Assembly: GCA_030844895.1 (NCBI GenBank)
Contig: CM061227.1
Location: 113,939,603 to 114,003,602, forward strand
Origin: Ambrosia x helenae
Taxonomy: Eukaryota > Streptophyta > Magnoliopsida > Asterales > Asteraceae
Length of the DNA stretch: 64,000 nucleotides
Direction: 5' to 3'
Shown: positions 1-13,207 of the stretch, in pieces
How positions within the stretch are numbered: the stretch's first letter is position 1
Layout of the letters: every line of letters begins with the position of its first letter
Notes under the pieces: generated by a model
Databases searched by the model: none
The model's input: only the letters and a program-made list of their open reading frames with translations
What the model was told of the DNA's origin: nothing
Program-made: the position numbers and the translations under genes

Positions 1-1981
1 TAAGTACTCGTTTTAATCTAATTAAACTCGCACACACAACCTAAGAGTAGCGAATTACAAAACCCCACTCTCAATCATTTCTGTTTTGCATTATAATCAA
101 GTAATCGAGCTACGTTGACTTTTCTGTTGACTCGTGTTCTTGCTTCAATTCGTCATTGTAAGTTCTATATTTGTTGTGGGTTTCATTGTTCGGCCCTTTG
201 TGAACAATAGCCCCAAAGATTTAGGGGCTATTGAACACGAATTGAATGTGTTTAGGAATTAGGGCTCATTTGATATTGAATTGGGGAAGAACACGTTTAA
301 AAACAAGTTTATATATTAAACGATTTCGAAATAAAACAAATATGATCCACAGATCAGTTGGTTGGGTTGTTTTGTTTAAAGCATGGAACCGGGTTTGAAC
401 CCAGGTTCGAGCCCCACAAAAACAACATATTTTTTTACCTTACTTTTCTTATATATACATTTAACATATTATTTTTTTTAAAATAGTTTTTAAATACTAA
501 ACGTGGTTTATAAATTCTACAAAAATTACTATATGATCTTCCACTGATAAAGTCCATCATTCAATTTTTATTTTTTCAAAAATAATTTATTTAATATATA
601 TTATAAATATTACAAGTTTATTCATTTAAAATTGTAAAATTCAATAAAAAATATCTAAACGATTTTATAAAATTTCACAAAAATTATCCTAAACTTGTAT
701 GACAATATACATTTCAGAAAATATTTTTAATTTAGAAAAACCGTTTGTTTAATATTTTTAATCAATTTTTGTAAATTTTAATCATAAATAAATCATAATA
801 AATTCATTTTTCAATATTTTTGTACCAAAATTTTACATAAATTATTTCTATTCATTTGGAACTGAAATACAATTTTTAATTCAGAAATTCTTTGATTTTA
901 ATATTTTTAGATATTAAAGTCATATTTTGACAATTTGAAATAATTAGATTAAATATTCTATTTTCAAGAAAATAATTTTATAAAAATTATTTTCATACTC
1001 AAAACCTTATGTTATGATTATATTCAACTTAAGATTTTACAAAGAGACTTTTATTTATTTATTTATTAAATTTCATATATTTAATAAACAATTCATTAAT
1101 TAATCAAATAAACATTATCCCCAATTCGAAGCCCTAGAAATACATGTATCCTAGAGTTATTTCCCTTACACATTATCAAATTCTTTAGGTTGATACTTTG
1201 AGATAATTCCAACACATATTTCGTTGTCCAAGTCCAATTTCAAGTTACTACGTGAACAGTGAGTACTTCCTATCCCCTTTTTACTTTTATTCATTTTTGG
1301 GGTGTTAAATGTACACTATTACAAATTTCAAATACAAATTTACATAATCAAAATACAATTCTAATACTATGTGCATTGCTTACAACGTGCTTTATGCTTA
1401 GACAATACATGTTGAATACATTTGTACTTAGTGAAATCATTAACATGGTACAAGCCGACCTTAACATTGGATAGCGCTATTTGGATTGACAACCCGCCTA
1501 GATTGATTCTCCCCCTTTTTCATCGGAGAATCCGTGGCCAGTGTTAAGCTTTTATCCATTTATTGGATAAGTACACTACAGTTCATACAGTACATTATAC
1601 AGTCACAGGGTTGATTTCGCTCATTTGTATGATACATAGTTTACATATTTGCACTGTAGCTTGCACTTGAATTGTATAACTTTTTAACCTACTATATATA
1701 TCAAAACTAGGAATGCTCACCAACATTTCATATGTTGACCAAATCTATTTTGTACATGTTTCAGGTGCAGTTTGATCTAGTGCTTTAGCAAGGAACATTT
1801 AGTGCTTTATTTTAATTCAGTTATTTCAATATTTACATTTCATTTAGACAATGTATTTTCCATTTCCATGTAAGACAATTTTGATTAATCAATAATATAT
1901 TTACATTTTAGTACCATGTGCTTTTGAACAATCGTCACTACGTGACACCTCGATGATTCCGCCATCGGTTGGGGTGTTACA
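1..1981 (+). repeat. 5' LTR (partial; left end outside window)
   Basis: It matches 4842-6823 with five substitutions and one indel by eye. It ends GGGGTGTTACA at 1981. It contains a tRNA-like Pol III promoter pair near 350-412. The short frame at 1259-1474 is duplicated in the other LTR and is not a gene. Confidence 0.9.
350..412 (+). repeat. tRNA-like (A box/B box) segment inside the LTR
   Basis: GATCAGTTGGTTGG resembles an A box and AGGTTCGAGCCCC a B box. The copy in the 3' LTR (about 5190-5254) has one A-box base changed. No complete tRNA fold is visible. Confidence 0.45.
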
Positions 1982-1984
1982 GAT

Positions 1985-1996
1985 TGGTATCAGAGC
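1985..1996 (+). other. Primer binding site (initiator tRNA-Met type)
   Basis: TGGTATCAGAGC lies three bases after the 5' LTR end. This is the usual plant primer site complementary to the 3' end of initiator tRNA-Met. Confidence 0.85.
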
Positions 1997-4164
1997 CATG
2001 GTTATAGGGAACTAGGTTATTAGATAAAATGGCCTAGAACTATAACCGTACCTTCATGCATTATATTTCCTAAACTACCCTACCCCTCATTTCCCTCTAC
2101 TTTCCTACTTCTATCTTTCCCTTCTTCTCTCACTCCATTCTTCTCATCTTTCATCATGGTGCATAGAGATGGTGTCCTATAGGGAGTGGAAAGTTTACAT
2201 CATCATAGAACGGGAGCAGTACCTTTTACGAAGACACTCTTAGACATAATGCCTATTCTTATTTTTGCTCCTTCAAAGTTGTTGAACTTTAATGAGTGTG
2301 ATGAGGACACGTGCAATCTGGAAGGGTGGATGCCTGTACACTGGGTTTTCTGGCATAGGCAAGCATAGCGCATAAATCCATTTACGGACCTGTTATGCTT
2401 ACCTGGGGATTCCTGGAGTGAGTGTCCACTTATAGGCTAAAGCATGTCTTCTTTGATCACCATTGGGTTCAAACTCCTTTGAAAAGTCAACGTTCTTGTT
2501 GGGCTTTACAGCTAGACAAGGGCACTCCAAGCATTCTATGCAAGCTTTTTCAATAATACTCTCTCGGTTCATATACAATATTTTGTATTTCACAATTTTC
2601 ATATATTGCTTACAAGTTCATACTTTCATAACCATCTATGGATTTCACAATCACACTTCACCTTACCCTCTTAGTCACTTTTTAAATATTCAACACCCTA
2701 CCCAAATCATATTATTTCTTTTCTCCACATGTTATTTATTTTAAAAACTATAACCTCATACTTTAGCACAAACTAAAGATTTCTAAAACTAGTTGTATTA
2801 CCTAGCAACTTTACAAAGTACATATTTTCCTCGAACTTAAATTCAATTGATTATTTATTGACGTAACAAACGATTTTCTATATAATGTTTTAAACTATTA
2901 CAAAGCCTACTTAGCCTGTACTATTTAACAACTTTTGCCTTATGTACAAAACCGAATTTTGAAAATATTTATTTTTTTGGAATAATATCTAGTCTCTAGA
3001 TTCTACATCAACACTCACTCATTTTCAACTTGTTCAAATTTTTTTTACAATATTTGGCATACACCACAATCATGTTTTCTTATACACTTGATTATAACCT
3101 TTGATCCAAACCCCAAAATTTACACTGCTATACTATAAAATAAACTCTTTATCAACTATCTTCACATTCACCATCTCTCACAACCTTGATTCTGCTTCAA
3201 GATTTTTCATCATCCTCTCAAGAACTAAATTCATATCCTTCACCTTCTCACACGTGAGCTAGTTACCCATGATAATCAAACTACTAAAAACCTAATACTT
3301 GATTCTACATGATTTTTTTTCAAAACATCATTGTTTGTGAAACTTGATTTGACTATTCACTGGACATTTAATTATTCATAATACTCGTAAGCATTTGATT
3401 ATTCATGATAACACTTACACTTAATGGTTGTAGTACTTACAAACTTGCTTGCATAAACATGCTATCAATTTGCAATCTATGTGAATAATAATTGTTGCAC
3501 TTAATAGAGGTCATCATGCCTTTTTCAACAGTCGGGAGAGGCCCTACAACCTGCTCCACGACTGGTGGAGGCTATCGAACATACTCAACGATTGGTAGAG
3601 GTCACTATGCCTTTTCAAACAGTCGGGAGAGGCCCTACAACCTACTCCACGGCTGGTGGAGGCTATCGAACCTGCTCAACAATCGGTGGGGTCATAGAAG
3701 GACGCAAAACTTTAATGTAAGGTAAATTGATGATTCCGGTCCGGAACGTAATCATGAATTTACAGGTACATTAGGGTAGTGTGAAATTCTATTAGAGTTT
3801 TTGGGTAGGCGTCCAGTACGTTTTCAAGGTATCAAAGGTGTGGTGGGTTAGCTGCGGTACACCCTGTATACAAACACTAATGATGCATTGAAAGTGTGAC
3901 TGGAAGTCGAACCAGGAACAAACTCTGTTTGCTTGATAGTTCATTTAGTCTTTTATAATCAACCAACACGTACATATATCTTAGGATTCCTAAAACTTGA
4001 AATTTATCGATTTACTAGATTCTTATTCTCTTTACTATTCGAGACGAACCTAATCCAATCAAACCTCATATCCAAATCATTCGAACTTTCCAAACCACAG
4101 TTACCCTGATTTTTTTTACCCAAGCATCCATAACCCTATGTTTCTAATAACTTCGGGACGAAGT

Positions 4165-4183
4165 TTCTAAAAGTAGGGGATGC
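4165..4183 (+). other. Polypurine tract before the 3' LTR
   Basis: AAAAGTAGGGGA followed by TGC directly precedes the TGTGACA start of the 3' LTR. This is the expected position of the plus-strand primer. Confidence 0.65.
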
Positions 4184-4246
4184 TGTGACATCCGTCACTT
4201 TTTCTTTTATATATATATATATTTTTTTTTATATTATATATATATA

Positions 4247-4286
<40 letters not shown>

Positions 4287-6823
4287 TGTTTAGATAGTGG
4301 GCTTGTAAATTTCCTTACCAAATCAAACCATCCATTAGTTATATAAGTTGGAGCCCATAAACTGAAGCCCAATACCCAACCCAAACAATATCCACGGCCC
4401 AAAAGAATAGGCCCAGGTCCGGCCCACTTGACCCCTCCTTTTTTTTCTGCTTTAAAAAAATTGGACGCTCCAGCCGGGTTTCGAACCCAAGCAAGGAGCC
4501 GGTTCACACACATACAACACGCCTTTCACCACTAGGCCACGAGTGACTTATGATTTTTACCTGACCTTTTAATTATTTATAAACAATCAGCGAACTAGCT
4601 GATTCTTCTTTCTTCCTCTGCTGTTTGGCCGCAGCATTCAAAACAACACAAAGAAACACACCAGGCTTTAAAATCTGATCCAATAATTCGCCTATAATCA
4701 AATTAATTTCCGGATTTCATGCACCATCATCACCTCTTCTTTCTAAAACAATATCACGCGTGATTTAATACGTTGAATTGACTAATTTCGATTCTAAATG
4801 CCATTAATAAACTTTCCAAATGAGCTTGATTGAAATCCTTATAAGTACTTGTTTTAATCTAATTAAACTCGCACACACAACCTAAGAGTAGCGAATTACA
4901 AAACCCCACTCTCAATCATTTCTGTTTTGCATTATAATCAAGTAATCGAGCTACGTTGACTTTTCTGTTGACTCGTGTTCTTGCTTCAATTCGTCATTGT
5001 AAGTTCTATATTTGTTGTGGGTTTCATTGTTCGGCCCTTTGTGAACAATAGCCCCAAAGATTTAGGGGCTATTGAACACGAATTGAATGTGTTTAGGAAT
5101 TAGGGCTCATTTGATATTGAATTGGGGAAGAACACGTTTAAAAACAAGTTTATATATTAAACGATTTCGAAATAAAACAAATATGATCCACATATCAGTT
5201 GGTTGGGTTGTTTTGTTTAAAGCATGGAACCGGGTTTGAACCCAGGTTCGAGCCCCACAAAAACAACATATTTTTTTACCTTACTTTTCTTATATATACA
5301 TTTAACATATTATTTTTTTTAAAATAGTTTTTAAATACTAAACGTGGTTTATAAATTCTACAAAAATTACTATATGATCTTCCACTGATAAAGTCCATCA
5401 TTCAATTTTTATTTTTTCAAAAATAATTTATTTAATATATATTATAAATATTACAAGTTTATTCATTTAAAATTGTAAAATTCAATAAAAAATATCTAAA
5501 CGATTTTATAAAATTTCACAAAAATTATCCTGAACTTGTATGACAATATACATTTCAGAAAATATTTTTAATTTAGAAAAAACCGTTTGTTTAATATTTT
5601 TAATCAATTTTTGTAAATTTTAATCATAAATAAATCATAATAAATTCATTTTTCAATATTTTTGTACCAAAATTTTATATAAATTATTTCTATTCATTTG
5701 GAACTGAAATACAATTTTTAATTCAGAAATTCTTTGATTTTAATATTTTTAGATATTAAAGTCATATTTTGACAATTTGAAATAATTAGATTAAATATTC
5801 TATTTTCAAGAAAATAATTTTATAAAAATTATTTTCATACTCAAAACCTTATGTTATGATTATATTCAACTTAAGATTTTACAAAGAGACTTTTATTTAT
5901 TTATTTATTAAATTTCATATATTTAATAAACAATTCATTAATTAATCAAATAAACATTATCCCCAATTCGAAGCCCTAGAAATACATGTATCCTAGAGTT
6001 ATTTCCCTTACACATTATCAAATTCTTTAGGTTGATACTTTGAGATAATTCCAACACATATTTCGTTGTCCAAGTCCAATTTCAAGTTACTACGTGAACA
6101 GTGAGTACTTCCTATCCCCTTTTTACTTTTATTCATTTTTGGGGTGTTAAATGTACACTATTACAAATTTCAAATACAAATTTACATATTCAAAATACAA
6201 TTCTAATACTATGTGCATTGCTTACAACGTGCTTTATGCTTAGACAATACATGTTGAATACATTTGTACTTAGTGAAATCATTAACATGGTACAAGCCGA
6301 CCTTAACATTGGATAGCGCTATTTGGATTGACAACCCGCCTAGATTGATTCTCCCCCTTTTTCATCGGAGAATCCGTGGCCAGTGTTAAGCTTTTATCCA
6401 TTTATTGGATAAGTACACTACAGTTCATACAGTACATTATACAGTCACAGGGTTGATTTCGCTCATTTGTATGATACATAGTTTACATATTTGCACTGTA
6501 GCTTGCACTTGAATTGTATAACTTTTTAACCTACTATATATATCAAAACTAGGAATGCTCACCAACATTTCATATGTTGACCAAATCTATTTTGTACATG
6601 TTTCAGGTGCAGTTTGATCTAGTGCTTTAGCAAGGAACATTTAGTGCTTTATTTTAATTCAGTTATTTCAATATTTACATTTCATTTAGACAATGTATTT
6701 TCCATTTCCATGTAAGACAATTTTGATTAATCAATAATATATTTACATTTTAGTACCATGTGCTTTTGAACAATCGTCACTACGTGACACCTCGATGATT
6801 CCGCCATCGGTTGGGGTGTTACA
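4184..6823 (+). repeat. 3' LTR, 2640 bp
   Basis: It begins TGTGACATCC after the purine tract and ends GGTGTTACA. It contains a (TAA)n run at about 4246-4284. It holds two tRNA-like A/B-box pairs in opposite orientation, one near 4477-4539 (minus) and one near 5190-5254 (plus). The same terminal sequence recurs in reverse at 27191, marking a related solo LTR. Confidence 0.88.
4477..4539 (-). repeat. tRNA-like (A box/B box) segment inside the LTR
   Basis: On the minus strand, TGGCCTAGTGG (4529-4539) matches an A box and GGTTCGAAACC (4477-4487) matches a B box at tRNA-like spacing. No cloverleaf with a paired acceptor stem is apparent, so this is a SINE-like remnant or tRNA relic rather than a functional tRNA gene. 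Confidence 0.55.
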
Positions 6824-7090
6824 CCCCAAGGGTGTTAACGGGACGTTGCATTTTAGCTTTCATTGTATATCACTCTCTTCCCATGTTAACGGTCATTAAA
6901 TTGGTACTAAGTTAACATGACTTAAAAGAGAGAAAGTTAAAGGGTGATGTAGAGTTAAGGGGCGTTAAATCATTTCTTTGAAGTGAGCTAGTGTGAAAAG
7001 AGACAAAATAGAAGATGTGACATTTAGATGGAGTTAAAAATGGTTAAAGTATAATCCATGGCAATTGTGTAGGAAGTAGATACTCTAAAT

Positions 7091-7198
7091 TATAGGTGAA
7101 TTTGCGGGCGTTTTACATTGTGTTAGTGTTTTACTTGTACAATGTAATGTATATTTTGGGTGTTGAATGAAAGTAATTTGCCGATAAAAAAAAAAAAA
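7091..7198 (+). mobile_element. Short retroposed insert with A-tail
   Basis: The insert ends in a run of 13 A. It is flanked by direct repeats of GTAGATACTCTAAAT (7076-7090 and 7199-7213). A target duplication plus A-tail is the mark of L1-type retroposition; the body is too short to classify. Confidence 0.75.
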
Positions 7199-7213
7199 GT
7201 AGATACTCTAAAT

Positions 7214-8896
7214 AATTAAGATCCAAGTGGGGTAGAGAGCTTCTTAAAGTGCACCTGGGGTGATCTGATGTGGCAAATAAAGGATAAACCAGCTCATCAG
7301 GAAGGTTAAAGGTCGGAATAAAGGAAATTTGGCCTTTGGAAGAAGGCAACAATATTGTGTCTGACGTGGTAATAAAGTGACCGATTCGTACACGTGGCAC
7401 GACATATAGACATGATCTTTATCCATGTGTACATCAACGTCGCCTCTTGTAATATTTATGAATAATAAAAGCCAAAAAGTAATATTATTTTTCTTATAAA
7501 TAGTAAAGTAATAGTAAATTACTAAATTGGTAGAAAACAAACCCAAAAGTAGTGACCACAATGCAACTAGATACTTCTATAAGATATTTTTAAAGTTTAC
7601 ATATTGTCGCGTTCAATTAAATGTATTGATTTAGTTGTTAAACATTTCTATCAAACATGATAATCAACTATCCATATAAAACTATAGGACAGATAATCAA
7701 TAAGTAGGACAACTTGTAATGTTTTGGTGACAAATGTTCATGAAGTTCTATCTAAGTTCACAGTAAGCAATGGGTTAAAAGCTCTAACATTTTGGTTTTC
7801 ACTGGACCAAGAACCGAACCCCGATTGTTTGGATTGTATGGGTTAGATTGTATTTTTCGCTAGTTATATCTTCAGTTTTTCACTTTTTTGCGACTGACAA
7901 TTGAATTAGCTATTTGGTTTAGTGGTTGGAGCTTTTATATAAGTATAGCTTTTTTATAGAAAAGTTTTTAAACAATATGTCAATATTTATAAATTATAAG
8001 TTTTGAACTTGATGGCTCTTCATACATGAGAGTGTTTTCCAACAATAAACACCTTAAAACAATGAGAGAGTGTCTTCCAACAAATTAAACAATGTTAATG
8101 TTATTTCTAGATATTTAAATAAATGTTTCCTTAGTCTATTTTATTTTTTCTTAGAAAAACAATATCTTTCTTTTGAATATAACCAAAATAATAATATAAT
8201 ATTTAAAATTTATCTAATAGATATTTAAATCTCTTTTAGAAATTAACTATGATGTCATTCTATTTTTTAGTCCGTTGTAACTGGTCGAACAAATATTACT
8301 ATCGGCCGAAAACCGTTATGCCTTATGAAGTTAAAGCTATTTATTTTTCAAACTTGTTAGTAAGACCATGTGTGATAGACATCATGTGGGTATGAATGAG
8401 TCTGATAACGCTTTTAAAACCGTCCCACTGAGTATTATATGGATATGAAGAAGGAGAGACATTTCTAATATAATGCCCAAAGATAAGAAAAATAAGAAAA
8501 ATAATGATTAAAAGGGCATTAAAAGGACTTAACCATTACACATTCTTTGAATGGGCGATAATTATGTGGTGACAAATGCCCCTAAGTTATTAACTATTAC
8601 CCATGATCTAAGTTGAGCTCAAACCTGTCCTATCTGTGTGTGTATAAATGTATAATCGAACGTGAATCAAAATATCAAAGGGCCAATTATTGGTCCATTA
8701 TAGATAACACAAAAGTTGATGGGCCTAAGATAAGTATGGGCATTATTGATATAAACAAAAAAATGAATGAAAAATTGTTACATGGGTCGAACTAAATAGA
8801 AATTGACAAAAATAAATGCCATCGAATACACCGGCAGTGCTTCACTATCAAACAACTCATCAAAAATTATCATAAACTAAAATACACTATATATTA
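7214..8896. other. Intergenic AT-rich stretch
   Basis: No convincing coding frame, RNA gene or bounded repeat was found. The sequence is AT-rich with scattered short frames that lack codon structure. Confidence 0.5.
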
Positions 8897-11102
8897 CTAG
8901 TGTGAATGCCCGCGCGTTGCTGCGGGTTGAGTTTTCCTTATTTTGTTTAAGGTTATGTGAGTTGATTGTTATATGATTATTAATTTCATTATGCGATAGA
9001 TGTTATGTATAAATAATGCGCGTTGCTTCGGATGACGTCTTTGCACGACAAAGTTTTGAATATAAACATAATAAGACCACTAATAACCAACAAATCGAGA
9101 GTGCTACCAACATAACTACCAAATACATTTAATTCATGACTACTAAATACGTTTAAGTCATCCCCATACCGAAGGAACGTGTTGCATTGTCATCTGAGGT
9201 TATACCTCATCATTTTCTGAGCATATGCACCATTTTCGGAATAAGCCAGAAACATAAGAACATGATAGCAAGTCAGTGTTAGATCACCATACTTGTCATT
9301 TTCTCGAAACATTTAACCTTGCTAGTGCTCTAAAGACAGAAACATAACTGACTCGCTCTTTCTTTGAGTTTTCCTTGTAGTTAATGAAATTAATAATCAT
9401 TTTCTCGAGTTTGTCACCATACTCCTTTAAAGAAACGACCAAGTCACTGTCATCGCTCTTTCTTTGAATCGCTCAGAAATCGTACTTAGCCTATTGTCCA
9501 TAACCTAGCCCGAAGCTCACAAGCGACTTTCACATTTTTGTTGGATTACGTTGCTTATTGGCGTGTCATAGAACTAACTACAAAATAAGGTAAACTAATG
9601 GTAAAATCCGCAAAAACATTAGTCTACATATAGGAACATTACTTATTTTCGACCTTAAGCATGATGTCATAAAAAATTATATTTCCCTTTGCCAGAAAAC
9701 CCTAAACTTGTTTCTTGTAAAATGCAAGAGCCCTATTACATGGACCGTAGTGATATGTCGAAGATATTTGATACTGATAGATTAAGCAAATTTTAATAGC
9801 CTTCTGGAAATATTCTCATTCTTCTGCCTCTACTCCCCTGTTTCCTAACTCAATTTCCATAACACTTTTATGGATGTTTTGTTGGAAAATATGAAGTGGG
9901 TACTCTTGTTGTATATGATTTGAGTTTGTTTATGAAGTCCCAACACTGAATTCTTGTGCAGTTGTGCCACTATCTCCATAATAAGAATCAATGATTCCAC
10001 TTGATCTTTTTTTAGCATACACAACCGGGCTTGGTTTCAAGTTTCAACAAAAAGAGTGCAACTTGTTAACAAAAACTTGGAATTTTTCCTTCCATATGCA
10101 GCATATAATTATACTAATTGGAATGGGTAGATTGGATTTGGTTGGTAAAATATTGTAACCTTTCTCCATATAAGTGTCCGCTAACCATAAGCAACTATTA
10201 ATATTCAATAACACACTTTGAATCCCTACTCTTGATAATTTCATCCAAACAACCTACAACCTTAAATAGCAAATCTCAATAGTTTTTGCTATTACATTGT
10301 GGAACATATATTCATATGGAGGCAAAAAAAAAAAAAAAACAAGTATAAATAATTAAAACCAACGAAACTAAAAAAACAACATAAAGACTCACAATAATAA
10401 CTTCATAATCTTCCATCTGTGACTTGGCATCACCTTGCTTGCTTCCCTTTGAGACATGTTCTTATAAAAAGTGCCAAAGAGACTTAATTTTAGCCCTAAA
10501 ATGTCAAATGCATCAACAAATTAACTAAAACATCAAATACATCAACAAATTAACTAAAACATAGAGCAAAATGAAGTGGGTAATACCTCTAACCACCACA
10601 AAGTTGTCTGATTCGCTCAAAAGTCAAAAGTTTAGAAATTTGTTGCTCTAAAATAATGGCTCCTCTGATAGATTTAAAGGGCGGAATCGTGATATCAATG
10701 GATGCCATTAAATGGTGCAATTATATAGCATTGAATTCACCAATGAAGTTCAGGCAATTGATCGATTAATGAGTATGCCATTAATGGTACAATTGAATGG
10801 TGACTGATGAGGGAGGTAATATTGTAGGTGTGTGATGATGGAGGAGGAAAACGATAAGGCTTTGTGAGGTTAGAGATGGGAAAAGAGGGTAGTTTGGTAA
10901 AAGTGTTTTGATATGTTAAAGGATTAGGTGAGTGAAATGTCTATATTACCCTTTTAAGTGTCTTAATTGTCACAACTATCCCCATAATACCCTTAAATTT
11001 CTTGCTTAAATATGTTGTACATGTTGCTTCTTAAGTTGTACAAAAATGAAAATTACCATGATGGCCATCACTCCTCCTTTATAATGTATTATAGATTATA
11101 GA
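8897..11102 (-). mobile_element. Non-autonomous Helitron, minus strand
   Basis: Read on the minus strand it starts TCTATAATC (from 11102). It ends with a GC hairpin (CCCGC...GCGGG, plus-strand 8909-8926) followed by ACACTAG at 8897. It lies between A and T, as Helitrons do, and makes no target duplication. No Rep/helicase frame is present and no captured gene was recognised. Confidence 0.75.
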
Positions 11103-12190
11103 TACGGTGGTATCATAACTTTAGTTTTGTTTCAGTATCATCGTGTATTTTTATTTTTTATGTTGACCATTAACCCTCGAATTCTCCATCATAAGAATCC
11201 GAGTAGGCTAAAGCTCTCCTAGAAGGAAATTAACGTGGACATAAGAGGGTTGAACATTAACCCTCGAATTCTCCAATGTTAAATCTCATACTGATATCCA
11301 CCATTGTGTATGGTCATGAACCTTTCATGCCATATAATATTATTAACATAGTAAACTTGTGTGATCGGACGTGGACTTTTGCAGATGACTGCATGGCGTA
11401 CATATGACTTGCAATTTGCATATAGCGTCTGTATACGTGGGTTTTACTGCTAACTATAAAGTAATGAACAATGTTGTGTGTTTTTGTATTATGAAAGTTG
11501 TGTATTTCAATGGAGAATTACAAGACTCTTATATAGAGGATTTACAATAAGGAAAAGGCTAATACTAAGGGATACACTTAATTACATAATTACAATTATA
11601 ATTGACTAAGCTAAGATTATGCAAAGTCTTGGTCAAGTCTTGGACAAAGTCTTGGTCAATATCTTTAAGATGATGGTCAATGCTTTTATGGTGATGATAC
11701 ATTCTTTATACTAACATCTTATTATTATTATTGAGTATTGCTTATCTTATTGCATAATAATATAAAGGCATTGCGACCTACACATCCATAATAACCAATA
11801 TCTTTTTTGGGTCAAACCTTCTTCCTTGATGGTGGAACAAGTTAAAAAGGAAGTAACACACCACGTAACCTAGACATCACAACCGAAAAGGCGTAAATCC
11901 TCACACGAGGATGAGATATTGTTCATTTTGGGTTAACGATTTCATTTCGATTGATAGGGATTCGATTTGCATGTCAAGGTTTGCGAGTTGGGTATTAGGG
12001 CTGTATAAGGTGCAACCGGTTACGCAAGGACAATGAAATACTAAGATTTGAAAGTTTGATGACAACGTATTTAACAATAACACACTACACATACCATACA
12101 TTATGTTACTATTGTATGACCCCAATCCAATCCATTAGTATTGAGTTACTGACATGAATGGAAACGTTTAAATTCAAATTAACTTAAATA
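11103..12190. other. Intergenic; possible copia-LTR-like debris
   Basis: There is no gene. Short direct repeats of AAGTCTTGG occur at about 11617-11660. The text around 11500-11700 has the look of a decayed LTR (an A/T-rich promoter-like TATATAGAGG), but no ends can be fixed. Confidence 0.3.
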
Positions 12191-12194
12191 TATT

Positions 12195-12780
12195 TCAATT
12201 TTTTTTTTATTTTTTGAAAGGTGAACTTCATTAAAAACAGGGCTCGTCCTCAAAACGAGGACTGGCCAAAAAAAACATTACATCATGTACAAAGGAAAAA
12301 CGACCCAATCCTTCCATCTAAGATCCTTGAACCGAGACATATTCTTAAGCCACAAAAGCGATAACGATTTGACACTAGCCACAATGTCTGCAGTCTGTGA
12401 CTCTTTTCTACCAAATAACTTATTATTCATAGCCTTCCAAATCATCAACAATGTGATCATAACAATACCATTTATCACCTTTTTAGCCTACTTGTTACTG
12501 TATATGAAGGACGAAACATGAAGGATATCAGATATTTGGAAAGCTATGATCGGATTGACCTTACACCAATTGCCGATAGCAGCCCAAACACCAAAGGAGA
12601 ATCCACATCCAGTGAATATATGTTCTGCAGTCTCCACGTCCTCATCACATAACACACAAGATATATCCAGAATATTAATCTTTCTCCTACTGAACGCCAC
12701 TCTAGTCAGAATGCGTTCCATCTCGGCTATCCATATAAAAATCTTGGTTGGGGTTACAAGATGAGAAAAACATTAATGAA
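12195..12780 (-). pseudogene. LINE ORF2 tail (RT zinc-binding domain), 5' truncated
   Basis: The minus-strand translation contains CVLCDEDVETAEHIFTGC (about 12650-12600), the C-x2-C-x7-H-x4-C pattern of the zf-RVT domain found at the C-terminus of plant L1-type LINE polyproteins. The downstream IWKAMNNKLF segment is also typical. The frame breaks near 12480, and the piece ends at a T-run (12200-12216) that reads as a poly-A tail on the minus strand. It is a dead 5'-truncated insertion. The identification rests on the zinc motif and segment order. Confidence 0.75.
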
Positions 12781-13207
12781 ATTCCAAAAAAAAAAAAAAA
12801 ATGCTTCCGAAAATATCAAATATAACTTATGGTTACTATAAACGACAATTTACATATCAAAGCGAGGTGTGTGGGATCACCGTACGTGGCATAGAAAAAA
12901 GATAGCTAGATAATTGATACAGATCTTGAGTTGTAAGGTCTAAATCGAGACATATAGCCATGTCAACATGATCACACAATTATGTGATTCGTTTTCACAA
13001 GACAGCTAAGGACACACAACTATGTGAATCGTATTTACATGATTTGCATAGGCCCATATGTAAGACCCCAAGATATGGTTATGCCATCTTAAGCATAGGA
13101 CGCCACGTCGCCACTTTGATTTGCAGTTCATACTTAAATTAATGGATTCAATTTATATATGCGTACATGTAAGTGGCAATTTATGCCAAACTACTTGCAC
13201 ATTTAAC

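Larger units (their letters stand above)
1982..4183 (+). mobile_element. Internal region of the LTR element, no gag-pol
   Basis: About 2.2 kb lie between the LTRs. No frame longer than about 94 codons occurs and none resembles gag or pol. Positions 3513-3700 hold two tandem copies of a unit of about 94 bp (starting near 3513 and 3607). A purine-rich tract ends at 4183. Confidence 0.75.
1..6823 (+). mobile_element. Non-autonomous LTR retrotransposon, Ty3/gypsy-like, 5' LTR cut by window edge
   Basis: Positions 1-1981 repeat almost exactly at about 4842-6823. The unit after the second copy's start has TG...CA ends (TGTGACA / TGTTACA). An initiator-Met type primer site follows the left copy and a purine-rich tract precedes the right copy. 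Between the LTRs are only about 2.2 kb with no gag, protease, RT or integrase frame, so the element depends on a partner. The text before the right LTR (GGGACGAAGTTTC, then AAAAGTAGGGGA) resembles the 3' end of chromovirus-type Ty3 elements, which is family knowledge rather than proof. I counted five substitutions and one 1-base indel between the LTR copies, so the insertion is recent. The left target duplication lies outside the window; the right flank begins CCCCA. Confidence 0.88.

Noticed and set aside
4229..4513. 94-codon minus-strand frame ending in poly-Ile
   Set aside because: It is the (TAA)n run and tRNA-like segment of an LTR read in one frame.
4477..4539. Functional tRNA gene
   Set aside because: The A and B boxes are present, but I could not pair an acceptor stem or find a tRNA-like anticodon arm. 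The same holds for the segments at 350, 14863, 23969 and 39481.
7131..7561. Two overlapping minus-strand frames of 89 and 105 codons
   Set aside because: They overlap in different frames, span the A-tail of a retroposed insert and show no recognisable protein.
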